Below the pieces are notes generated by a model. It did not search any database. It was not told the DNA's origin and saw nothing but the letters and a program-made list of their open reading frames with translations. The position numbers and the translations under genes were made by a program. Of a stretch of DNA of 64,000 nucleotides, positions 23,794 to 33,330 are shown in pieces (positions within the stretch are counted from its first letter, which is position 1; each line of letters opens with the position of its first letter). Origin of the DNA: Synanceia verrucosa (lineage: Eukaryota > Chordata > Actinopteri > Perciformes > Synanceiidae); contig CM056556.1 in assembly GCA_029721515.1 (NCBI GenBank), forward strand, positions 18,255,598 through 18,319,597. The letters run 5' to 3'.

Positions 23794-24448
23794 TCCAGTC
23801 TTCCCCTGTCTCGTTGTGTGATTGTCATGTTCCCTGCGTCCATCGCTCCCTCGTTTGCCTTGCATGTCTTCCAGCTGCCTTTTATCTCCTGAGGTAATTT
23901 TGATTTGTAGTTTTGATAGCCTGTTCTTTTGATTACACTAGATGAATCCTCTGCGGAGTAGATCCTAGTTGTACCCCTTTAGTTTGTCACCCTTGCTTAG
24001 TTCCCCTTAGTCCACAAGAAGAATCCTCCTCTGAGTAGATCCTTGTGTCTTCTTCTTGTGTTATGTTATTCCCTGTTTTGTGATAATTTCCTCCTCTAGT
24101 GTAGAGTTGTAGGTGTCCCTGTTTATTTCCTTGGTTTCCCTTCTCCTAGTTACTTTAGTTGTGTCTCCCTCCCCCTAGCGCCCCTCGTAGTTTCCCTCCT
24201 TTTTCTAGTACTGTGCTTAATGCATAATTTTCATAGCCAACTAAGTCAGCATTCCCTCTTTTGGTTTGTAGGTAATGTTAATGGTTTTCCCTCTCAGCTT
24301 TGAGAGTGGGTTTTGATTTCTTCCCCGTTAATAGTTGAGCGTAGAGAGAGTAGGGCTTCCCTGGATGCGCGCCTCCACCTGCCCGGTGGCGCGTGGCTGT
24401 GCTCCACCTCCCCGCTGGAACATTGTGCTCATTTGCCTAGCCTCCTTG

Positions 24449-24454
24449 AATAAA
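24449..24454 (+). terminator. Poly(A) signal of the solo LTR
   Basis: AATAAA lies 65 bp before the LTR end, consistent with a 3' processing signal in the R region. Confidence 0.65.
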
Positions 24455-24781
24455 GACTTGGTGAGAACTGTACAAACTGTGAGTCGTGCATCTGGGTTCC
24501 TGGCTATGGATCCCTGTCAGTTTTGGTACTCTCTATGGTGCCTTGACCTACTAATGGCTTATGTGCACTTTCAAGGTAACATCAGGGACAAAGAAACTTA
24601 TATTTATAAATTACAGAGATAATTTCCAGCAACAAAAGCAAATTTGCTGCTTCAGTTTAAACATGTAGTCTCATGAAACGATGTATGATATCATACAAAA
24701 AGTTAGGCACAGATTTTCATCTCCTCGAATGACTGGCAACATGAGCGATCAGCCCCGACGCGAAATCCTTAAAAATGGTGG

Positions 24782-24993
24782 ACATTCCTTTCATTCTCAG
24801 TGGAAACTGCAATATTTTAATAAAGTTTATGCATTAAGGAGACTTTGACACTATTCCTGGTGAGGGATAGGGTTCCAGGGTTAGGGTTATGGAAATAAAA
24901 TGCATATGTCCCACTAGAAATGTTATCAAAATGCATTTGAACTCATAAACTCATCTTAAAATATTGCATTTTCCACTGAGAATGTAAGGAATA
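24782..24993. repeat. Imperfect inverted repeat, 38-bp arms
   Basis: Arm 1 (24782-24820) starts ACATTCCTTTCATTCTCAGT and ends GCAATATTTTAA. Arm 2 (24956-24993) is its near-perfect reverse complement, about 135 bp away. Weaker pairing extends outward. This is probably a MITE or fold-back remnant. No target duplication was identified. Confidence 0.75.
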
Positions 24994-25065
24994 TCCCCCC
25001 CATATTTTCACAGAAAGAGCAGCCTGCATCACAGGTCACATGATCACAACTCTGACTCACACTTA

Positions 25066-26312
25066 CACTATATTGCCAAAAGTATTTGCTCACCCATCCA
25101 AATAATCAGAATCAGGTGTTCCAATCACTTCGATGGCCACAGGTGTATAAAATCAAGCACCTAGGCATGCAGACTGCTGTTGCAAACATTTGTGAAAGAA
25201 TGGGTCGCTCTCAGGAGCTCAGTGAATTCCAATGTGGAACTGTGATAGGATGCCACCTGTGCAACAAATCCAGTCATTAAATTTCCTCCCTCCTAAATAT
25301 TCCACAGTCAACTCTCAGCTGTATTATAAGAACGTGAAAGTGTTTGGGAACGACAGCAACTCAGCCACAAAGTGGTAGGTCACGTAAACTGACAAAGCGG
25401 AGTCAGCGGATGCTGAGGCGCATAGTGTGAAGAGGTTGCCAACTTTCTTCAGAATCAATCTCTACAGACCTCCAAATTTCATGTGGCCTTCAGATTAGCT
25501 CAAGAACAGTGCGCAGAGAGTTTAATGTAATGGGTGTTCCATGGCCGAGCAGATGCATCCAAACCATACATCACCAAGTGTAATGCAAAGTATCAATGTC
25601 GGATGCAGTGGTGTAAAGCACGCCACCACTGGACTCTAGAGCAGTGGAGACGTGTTCTCTGGAGTGACGAATCTCCATCTGGCAATCTGATGGACGAGTC
25701 TGGGTTTGGCGGTTGCCAGGAGAACGATACTTGTCGGACTGCATTGTGCCAAGTGTAAAGTTTGGTGGAGGGGGGATTATGGTGTGGGGTTGTTTTTCAG
25801 GAGCTGGGCTTGGCCCTTTAGTTCCAGTGAAAGGAACTCTGAATGCTTCAGCATACCAAGACATTTTGGACAATTCCATGCTCCAAATTTTGTGGGAAGA
25901 GTTTGAAACTGGCCCCTTCCTTTTCCAACATGACTGTGCACCAGTGCACAAAGCAAGGTCCATAAAGACATGGACGACAGAGTCTGGTGTGGATGAACTT
26001 GACTGGCCTGCACAGAGTCCTGACCTCAACCCGATAGAACACCTTTGCAATGAATTAGAGTGGAGACTGAGAGCCAGGCCTTCTCATCCAACATCAGTGT
26101 GTGACCTCACAAATACGTTTCTGGAAGAATGGTCAAAAATTCCCATAAACACACTCCTAAACCTTGTGGACAGCTTTCCCAGAGGAGTTAAAGCTGTTAT
26201 AGCTGCAATGGGTGGACCAGCGTCATATTGAACCCTATGAATTAGGAATGGGATGTCACTTAAGTTCATATGCGAGTCAAGGCAGGTGAGCTAATACTTT
26301 GGCAATATAGTG
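25066..26312 (+). mobile_element. Tc1/mariner-type transposon of a second family, full length but inactive
   Basis: The element is 1,247 bp with terminal repeats CACTATATTGCCAAAAGTAT and, at the other end, reverse complement CACTATATTGCCAAAGTATT. The left flank is TA (25064-25065) and the right flank reads TT, a one-base change from the expected TA. It carries a broken transposase gene on the plus strand. I recognise this family as abundant across teleosts. A fragment of the same family lies inverted at 46042-46311. Confidence 0.95.
25200..26231 (+). pseudogene. Tc1-type (DD34E) transposase pseudogene
   Basis: The start at 25200 gives MGRSQELSEFQCGTVIGCHL and stops after NKSSH at about 25280, where the normal helix-turn-helix would continue. 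The middle part (near 25534-25758) has WTLEQWRRVLWSDES with the first catalytic Asp. A small deletion and a frameshift follow. The last frame (25713-26231) holds GGGGIMVWGCFSGAGLGPLV, then FLFQHDCAPVHKARS with the second Asp, and DWPAQSPDLNPIEHL with the final Glu. Exactly 34 residues separate that Asp and Glu, as in DD34E Tc1 transposases. The C-terminal 170 residues are open, but the N-terminal breaks make the gene dead. Confidence 0.94.
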
Positions 26313-27600
26313 TTTGTGGGATATATACTAAGTATAGTGCAATACTTTTCGTAGTAATTTGTACGATTATTGCATGAGAACAGCCTGGTTTAAAACACTT
26401 TCAACCGCTATTTGCTGTTACTTGGATCCACTTGTATCCACTTTAATTGATTAAGCCTCAGTCATCCCGTTCCGTCTGGTGTGAGACAAACATTCCAATG
26501 AACTTATAACATAACATAACATAAGATAACACATAATTTACACAAACATTTTTTGCGTTAAATCTAAAATTAAGTAAGAATACCTCTCTGCTATGCTTTC
26601 CAGTTTGGTATCACAAGCTGCAGCCCATCAACAATCCAGCACTTTGGGAAATGTGACGGTAATGTACAGCACAGGGATGAACTGTAGAAAATATTAAAGG
26701 GTAGTATCATCTCAAACCTCAGCAGTTATGACTTTCTAAAACCCTCAGTTTTAATTATTGATGTAAACATCCACTTTGACACTTTCTCTGCCAGTGATGA
26801 CAAACCAGCCGCTTGCCCGACACATGAAAGAGTAATGATACACTGTTAGCCTCCAGGTTCAGAGGATTAGCCAGAAATATGCTGTCCGGGCAATAATGTA
26901 CATGGTTTCATTCTTTCCGATAAGGCACATTTTACACAGACTGGGAAACTTGAAAGACAGTAGCTGAGGGTTCAAAGTGACCACACCACTGATCCTCAAG
27001 GGGCGAGGCTGAGGGCACATTAGGGCACTATTCATAAAATTCAAGCTGGAAAACCAACAACGATAAGCCTCTGGGACATGTATCCAGTTGAAGTCAGCAA
27101 ACAACAGTCCAAAAGGAATTACAAATGAAAAGTCTTGAATTTCAAACAAGCCAAGCTCAAACTCAGCCTGTTTTTCAATTATGTGGAGTGCAATGAGCTG
27201 TATTTCAGCTTGCTAACATAGCCCTAGAATATGCAGGAACTGATTAAACCAAGATCAGGCCACATGTATTTTGTGAATTATAGTGAAGTAGCTCCCGTCT
27301 GCCTGTGTCACTGCTGGTGCTCACACAGAGTTGAGCAGAAACCCAGAACACTGCCAATCACATTGACCCTGATCTGACCTGATTCAATCTCTTGCAATTC
27401 ATGAAAAATCATCAGGACTTTCTTATGCAATGTTCAGAGAACCATCACACTTTACTTTTACTTTTAGCATATCCAAAAAAGATTTGAACATTACGGGAAT
27501 ATTATCCAAATTGCACCAATGAAAATGCAAATGGATATGGATACCAAACACATCTCAAAATCCGTTGAAAGAAAGTTTACCTCCAAAGATGCATATTTAC
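26313..27600. other. Unannotated DNA
   Basis: A short AACAT/ACATA repeat lies near 26508-26530. No gene or repeat family was recognised otherwise. Confidence 0.5.
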
Positions 27601-27664
27601 TGTGAATTTCTCTGTGAGATGAATAAAGTATCTACAGTATCTATCTATCTATCTATCTATCTAT
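27601..27664 (+). mobile_element. LINE/SINE 3' terminus with (ATCT)n tail
   Basis: TGTGAATTTCTCTGTGAGAT followed by GAATAAAGTATCTAC, then a CTAT/ATCT repeat at 27640-27664. The motif matches the ends at 7990-8049 and 15752-15810 (minus strand). Only the last ~60 bp can be recognised. Confidence 0.6.
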
Positions 27665-28222
27665 CAGGGATGCAACGGTACAGTTTTTCCACGGTTTGGT
27701 ATGCATCATGGTTTTTGGGCTGCGGTAATGGTACGGTTTCAATATCTTAATATAAAACTATTCAGACCAGCAAAGGCAATATTGCATTGTAAAATAATTA
27801 AATTAGATAGATATAATCAAAGCACAAACTTTATTAAAAAAACAGTGCACTATCAGATCAAATTTAAACAGCAAACATAAAACTACACAAATTGAATATT
27901 TTACAACCCGCAAGGCAGTACTTGCTTAAGCCTCTTGTTATGAATAATACAAAATGTCAACAACAATGTAAAGTGGAGCATCCAAAATAATTGCGCAAGC
28001 AAGCTTATTACGACCTGAAAGACAGTACGTGCCTTGATCAGTTATGAAAAATATTAAATGTTAACAACAATGTAAAGTGCAGCATTACAAGAATGGGGAT
28101 ATTTGCTTTCTCTAGCTTCCGTTCAGTAACTGCATGCAGTAGTTCTTCAGCCAGGTGTTCACTTGTGTGGCTCTCATACAGTGGATGAGTCTGCAGCACA
28201 AAGCCCCTCATTTCCCAATCAA
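27665..28222 (-). mobile_element. hAT-type transposon remnant
   Basis: Starts with CAGGGATGCAACGGTACAG, a hAT-like terminus, immediately after the CTAT repeat. A transposase fragment on the minus strand (28077-28220) supports the class. The far end is lost: at 28221 the sequence changes abruptly to another CAGGG..TGTAAAA terminus, probably a second hAT element inserted or joined there. Confidence 0.65.
28077..28220 (-). pseudogene. hAT transposase fragment
   Basis: The minus strand is open for 48 codons: DWEMRGFVLQTHPLYESHTS, then EHLAEELLHAVTERKLEKAN. This matches the hAT/ZBED-type transposase core segment, where D-W-x-(L/M)-x-x-x-V-L-Q-T precedes a variable stretch with E-S-H-T and an amphipathic helix. 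Both sides are lost, so only a short internal piece remains. Family identity is from motif memory. Confidence 0.72.
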
Positions 28223-28223
28223 G

Positions 28224-28320
28224 CAGGGTGTAAAACTAAGATTTTGGCTCACTGGCCATTGGCTAGTGACCTCAAGAATTCTATTAGCCAAACGTATTTT
28301 TTACCGGCCATAAAAAAAAA
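28224..28320 (+). mobile_element. Possible second hAT terminus
   Basis: CAGGGTGTAAAACTAAGATT resembles the CAG..TGTAAAA ends of some hAT elements. The body has TTGGCTCACTGGCCATTGGC and ends in an A-run near 28320. No opposite end was found. Confidence 0.35.
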
Positions 28321-28483
28321 AATCTTGCATTATCCGACAGTAAATAGGCTATCTACTGAGCATTATTTTACTGTTAATATAAACATCACCTAAATATATG
28401 CATGACATAAGAACAACAACAAGTATCAGTAGTATATATGCTTTTACTTTTTTTTTTATAATATAGATAGGTAAATAATATCA

Positions 28484-28612
28484 GATAGATAGATAGATAA
28501 GTTAATTTGTGTGATTTGGGCTTTAATCATGGTCATCAATATTCATTTATTATTTTTATTATTATTATTATTATTATTATTTTTATTAGTATTATCATCA
28601 TCATCATCATCA
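28484..28612. repeat. Cluster of simple repeats: (GATA)n, (TTA)n, (ATC)n
   Basis: GATA units at 28484-28499, TTA/ATT units at about 28550-28590 and ATC units at about 28594-28612. Confidence 0.93.
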
Positions 28613-28705
28613 TCTCAGTAAGTTATTTTTGTATAATTTGGACTTATCTTGGTAGACATACTAGACAATGGTCTGATTATGATCAACTGCCACAGGCTAC
28701 TCCCA

Positions 28706-29056
28706 GTTACTCTTTAGGACCCTGGGGAGTGAGAGTTTGCCTTATGGTGTGGTCACTGGAAGTCGGAACTTGGAGCTTCTCGAAGTTTAGTGCTCCCAGC
28801 TCTTCCAGCCTTACAGGCATACAACAAAACATGTAGCTACTGTTTACGTCAGTAGCAGATAGCATGAATTCTATGTCAGGTTGGTGAAATTAATCTGACT
28901 TTCTGAGTTTGAGATCCAACTTCAAGGTCCAAGGTTCTGATTTGAATTCTGACTTGGAGCTTAGAAATTCCGACATTCACGTACACGTGAACCCACCAAA
29001 CAGGCTCCCGATGCCGCTGCAATGACATTAATCCTCTGTTTTACCGGTAGCATTTG
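28706..29056 (+). repeat. Dispersed repeat, copy 1
   Basis: This 351-bp stretch aligns along its whole length with the reverse complement of 53712-54078. Shared blocks include GGACCCTGGGGAGTGA, the CTCCCAGCTCTTCC block, GCAGATAGCATG.ATTCTATG, GGAGCTTAGAAATTCCGACA and TGACATTAAT followed by TGTTTTACCG. No coding frame. Copy 2 lies inside a hAT-like element, so this is probably a fragment of the same element. Confidence 0.85.
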
Positions 29057-30821
29057 TTTTATTTATTTCATTACAGCACGTCCCCTAAACATTAAAACAT
29101 CATCGACACGAATAAGTACAACATCAAGCTGTGGAAACGTGGCTTTATTTTCCATGAAGTTTGTATCTTAAATTGTTGAAATGAAATCTGCGCTGAGTGA
29201 CAAGTTGTTTTGGTAGCGGCAAAACAAGCATGTCCATGCTGTGTACAGGAGATCACATCTGCTCTGAGCAGATCTATCTATTTACGTTAAAAGAGTAATT
29301 CATTTTAAAGACTTGATTCTGTCTGTAATAGTGGTCAGGTCTCGTTCAAGTAGAACTCTTGCTGTGAAATCTGAATACCCGTCTACTGTGGCTCAAATGG
29401 CTATAGACAGCCATAAAATTCATTGATTCAAATCTTTCAGATAACACTAAGCTATGTTTTCTGTTCTCCAACACAACAGACTGCCAGGCTGGGACTCACA
29501 GCATTTCCACCACTGATATATTCCACTTTTTCACTGTTGTCTTCTGGCAATATATCACCTCACAAGATAATGGTACAAGTCTTTTCCTTGTGCAAGACTC
29601 ATTTTATGATGTCAGATAAATTAATTGTTTATTTATATTCATGTCTGGTCATTTACATAAACCATTCCTTATGGGATTATTCAGAGACATTAACTAACAA
29701 CAAATCAAAACTTCCAGCATGGTAGATCACCATCATCTAACAGATACACCAGCATCATCCAAACATAATCAGATATGTGACCCTCCCACAAAAAACTGCT
29801 CCAGGATATATTCCACAATAGAAATACTATAAATGTGCAAACACATATAAAAAAACACATCCCCACAGACACAAGACACTTATAAGAATTAAACCATATC
29901 ATGACAAAACAAGGACTGTTAGTGGGTGTAAATGAGGGCCCCATAGCACCATACTTTAGCCAGTGAAAAAGCTCTCCCTTAATACTAGATTAATTTCAGA
30001 AAAAGGTGTTGCTATTAGTCAGTTAGACACAAAAACATGAGGGAATTGTGTCCAGGATGAAATAAAAAATATCCTTTCATTTCTACATGTTAGCTCAACA
30101 GGTTTGTTGAGGTGAAACTGTCTATGTAACAACATGATTTTAAGTAAGAATGTCTGTGAATGTTCAGGTCCAAAGCAGCCATCATAACTATGGCAAGCCA
30201 ATGAGCGACAGCATAGGAAGAAGGAGAAAGCCATGCAAGCCAATCAGAAGCCTCATCGACAACAACGTCTAACACAAGCAACTTTCTGTTCCTCCGAGCC
30301 ATGATACGTTTCTGCTCCTGTACATACAGTAATAGAATAGCTCTATTTGTAAAACACTTAAAAAGTGCTTGCACCAACAGAAATGCTACTGATACCAGGA
30401 ATGCTTGACTGCTCACAGACTACTCTGATGGACGTACACAAAACGATCGCACTTTTGGTGCGTAGATTTCCTAAAACTCTGTTTTTCTCCATTTACATTC
30501 AACCGCAAAACCGGAGTTTTCCTAAATCTCCACTTTTGCCGGAGTTTTTAGAAAAAAATCATATTCAGAGGAGCAATCGTCGTTTGTGTGTAAATGAAAG
30601 GCACAAACGAAGGGAAAAGTGGATGGGTAATCGGGCCCTCAGCCTGCTCTAAGCTCCACACTCTCTTCCCCCTCCCGTCAGTGCTCCGTCCAAAGCTACA
30701 CCCCCTCAAACTTGAACATCTGACAGTAGGATTCAGCAGGGAGAGGAGAACCATTATGCTACATAAACACAGGTGTAAAACATCCCGTTCAAAGGCAATA
30801 TACAGTATCAACATCATTTTG
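29057..30821. other. Unannotated DNA
   Basis: Near 30440-30660, AAACGATCGC, GCAAAACCGGAG and TGTAAATGAAAGGCACAAAC have the look of a fish hAT-type MITE, but I could not fix its ends. Otherwise nothing recognised. Confidence 0.4.
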
Positions 30822-31335
30822 TCACCTTTATAATGCAGACAATGGTGACTATGGCTGTGCAATATGGTCAAAATGTCACATCCTATAACCTCTTAAATAC
30901 AAGCGGCACTGACGACCAGTTTACAAGCACAGAAAAGCTAGCATGAGCAAGTTAGCATTGAGCTAAAGGCCCAAACAGAGTGCGCAAAGCACAAATTTTA
31001 CGACGGTCACAGCCTCTGCGCTGCACTGTTGTCTCACAAAACACTGCTTGGCATCTATTTTTCTATCGACCCGCTTTAAATGTGACATGGATCTTGTGAT
31101 TCACAGAAAACAACTAGCAGCAGAGTGCTCGACAATGGAAGCTTTGAGTTGAATGGATATCCAGATCCGCTCCGCTCACAGTCCGCTGGAGTCTGTGAGC
31201 ACCTTTGTAATGCAGACACTGGAGGCTATGACTGTGCAATATGGTCAAAATGTCATATCCTATAACCTCTTCAATACAAGCCGCACCTTCGACCGGCTTA
31301 CACCCACAGAGACGCTAACGTTAGCATCGGGCTAA
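30822..31335. repeat. 145-bp direct repeats flanking a MITE relative
   Basis: Copy A (30822-30966) and copy B (31200-31335) share CACCTTT.TAATGCAGACA, GTGCAATATGGTCAAAATGT and CATATCCTATAACCTCTT, then the GTTAGCAT..GCTAA end, in the same orientation, 378 bp apart. The 230 bp between them resembles the MITE at 13353-13601 (CTCACAAAACACTGCT.GGCAT, ATCGACCCGC, CCGCTCACAGTC). Confidence 0.82.
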
Positions 31336-31397
31336 TACACACTACAAAAGTAGCTAAGTCAGTAAACATTACATATTTCATGAAAATAATAACTCTT

Positions 31398-31467
31398 CGG
31401 GCGGCATGGTGGTATATTGTTTAGCACTTTCACCTCACACCAAGAAGGTACTGGGTTTGATTCCTGG
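31398..31467 (+). mobile_element. SINE head fragment (mermaid/DANA-like)
   Basis: CGGGCGGCATGGTGG, TTAGCACTTTCACCTCACAC, then CAAGAAGGTACTGGGTTTGA and TTCCTGG match the first ~70 bp of the other SINE copies. The rest of the SINE is absent. Confidence 0.75.
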
Positions 31468-33139
31468 ATTTTTCTGCTCGTGCTAACTCTGTACAATACG
31501 AGTGTGCTGGATATTTCATATCATAATGGGCGGGGGGGGGGCATGATTGGTTCTCCCATTTCTCTCTGAGTGTCAGAGTTTTTACAGTCCTGCAGCTACC
31601 ACAGAGGTCTGATTCTTTTCATTCCTTTTTTTGAACACATAATGTATTGAATGCTCTCACGTTGGAAGGATCATTTCACCCAGTATAACATACTATCCAT
31701 ACTATCCATACATACTACTATACTATCCATCGCTAATGGACTATAGCTTTAAACTGAAATCTCTGGCTTCAGTCAGCTGTATAACTAAACCTAATATCAT
31801 TACTGAAGCCACAAAATACAAAATAGTACCACCCCATCACAGACATTAGTAAACAAATTGCATTAAAAGTGGCACTGTAAAATAATAATCGAGGGAGACT
31901 TCTTAAGATGTAGCATTGCCTTGCCAGATTGAATTTAACAATTTATTTGTCAAAGGCAAGTGTACAAAGCAATAGCAGCCAAAGTCTGCTAAATAATACA
32001 TGCATTCTCACTGGAGATTGTCAGCTGTGTCGGGGGCTGGTGACAAGCCCTGAGCCATTTTCACACACACAGCAGCAAAAGCATTACTTTTTTTGTTTTT
32101 CAATGATCCCGGTAACAGTGATGTGATGATTAATTCAGCTGCCTCTATACTTTAATAATACGCAAATATGCTCATAAACTGTGCAATTAAATGTTCTTGA
32201 TTTAACTCAACACAAGAAACACTGCTGCTGAAGAGCAGCTATGACTAAGAAAGTAACTAAACCAGAAAAATGCTCACAATTGCTGCCGAAATAGTGCCTT
32301 GCTGAAGTGGGATTTTTTTTTTCTAATAGCCAGCAGGGTGCTATTCATCTGCTTTCAAAAATAAGTTTATGTACAGTAGAATTACATGAGAAAATGAATC
32401 AACTTCCCCCTGGATTTATTACCTCAAGAAACACTGTGATCTTTTGTTTATTGTGTCAAACATTAGCTTCATGTCTTTTTGAATACAATGCAATTACAGA
32501 TAATAAGATGATAAATTAGGATATGCTTTAAGACAGAGGCAGGCAGTGTTTTCATCTCAGAACTTTTAATCTGCAGTGTGTTTTCAGTGTGTTTTAGAGT
32601 TAAACCACTGGCTACTCAGCAATACAGAAATACTCTCAAAGGAAAGCATATATTTTGTCCTAAGATTTGCAATGTCACTGGCAGGTAGTACCAAGTGTAG
32701 CCATTGTATTGCTTTAGTGGCTCTATAGAATTGACGTTACGCAAGTTTCTTTATGGTTTTGATGTAAATGATTCAGAAAAATGTGAAGACCTGAACTGGC
32801 AATTAAGCAGACTATTTTGCCAAATAATGATGACGTATCACTTCCCAGTGCCTTACCCCATCTATGAAGTCACCTCTAGACTACTTTCCTCTCGAAAAAC
32901 ATAAAGAGATTAAGGTACTACTACAATGAAAACATTTCTTTAAAAGACAATGTGTATTAAAATGTATCCAGGTACTGTACTACATATCCACTGCAGATGC
33001 CACTTGTTTTGGCTAATCAGAAACAAAAGAGAAATTATGACCACTTTTGGCCAAGCACAACACAAAATTGTTGCAGTTGATGAATGAATGTAGGGCTTGA
33101 AATAAGGAAACAAGGAAATGACAATGGTTGTATGATGGT
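31468..33139. other. Unannotated DNA
   Basis: Short ATACTATCCAT repeats near 31687-31730. No gene or transposon recognised. Confidence 0.5.
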
Positions 33140-33330
33140 GGGATAAGACAAATTAGCACAAGCACAAGCACAAACTGGCACAAGACAGGGGGAGACAATG
33201 GTATATATGCACAAGGAAGGGGTTCACGGGTGGAAACAATCAGGACGGGTCCAAGCAATCATAAAACACAGGAAAACAGACAAAACAATAGTGCAAAAAT
33301 AAAGATTTTAGATTTCAAAACATGATACCA
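33140..33330 (-). mobile_element. Antisense LTR fragment related to the solo LTR
   Basis: On the minus strand, TTTTATGATTGCTTGGACCC, CTGATTGTTTCCACCCGTG, GTGCATATATACC and GTCTCCCCCTGTCTTGTG follow the same order as 23715-23820 of the solo LTR (TTTTGTGATTGTCTGACCCC, GTAATTGTCTCCACCTGTTC, CGTATATAAATAG, CTTCCCCTGTCTCG). It covers the promoter-proximal part only. Boundaries are approximate. Confidence 0.55.

Larger units (their letters stand above)
23580..24519 (+). mobile_element. Solo LTR, 940 bp, with 5-bp target duplication
   Basis: The LTR runs from TGTCAGGATC to GGATCCCTGTCA, so it starts TG, ends CA and has imperfect inverted termini. It is flanked by perfect direct repeats GTTTT (23575-23579 and 24520-24524). 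Inside are a TATA box, a poly(A) signal 65 bp before the end, and no coding sequence. This is what remains after recombination between the two LTRs of a retroelement. A 5-bp duplication fits Ty3/gypsy, copia or BEL elements; an endogenous retrovirus is not excluded. No internal region is present. Related fragments lie at 33140-33330 (antisense) and possibly 20438-20850. Confidence 0.87.

Noticed and set aside
24890..24900. TTAGGGTTA telomere-like motif
   Set aside because: Only about two units near 24881-24890; no array.
25571..26050. 159-codon open frame antisense to the second Tc1 element
   Set aside because: It is the shadow of the transposase gene on the opposite strand.
28507..28836. 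109-codon open frame rich in Ile
   Set aside because: It translates TTA and ATC microsatellites and part of a dispersed repeat.
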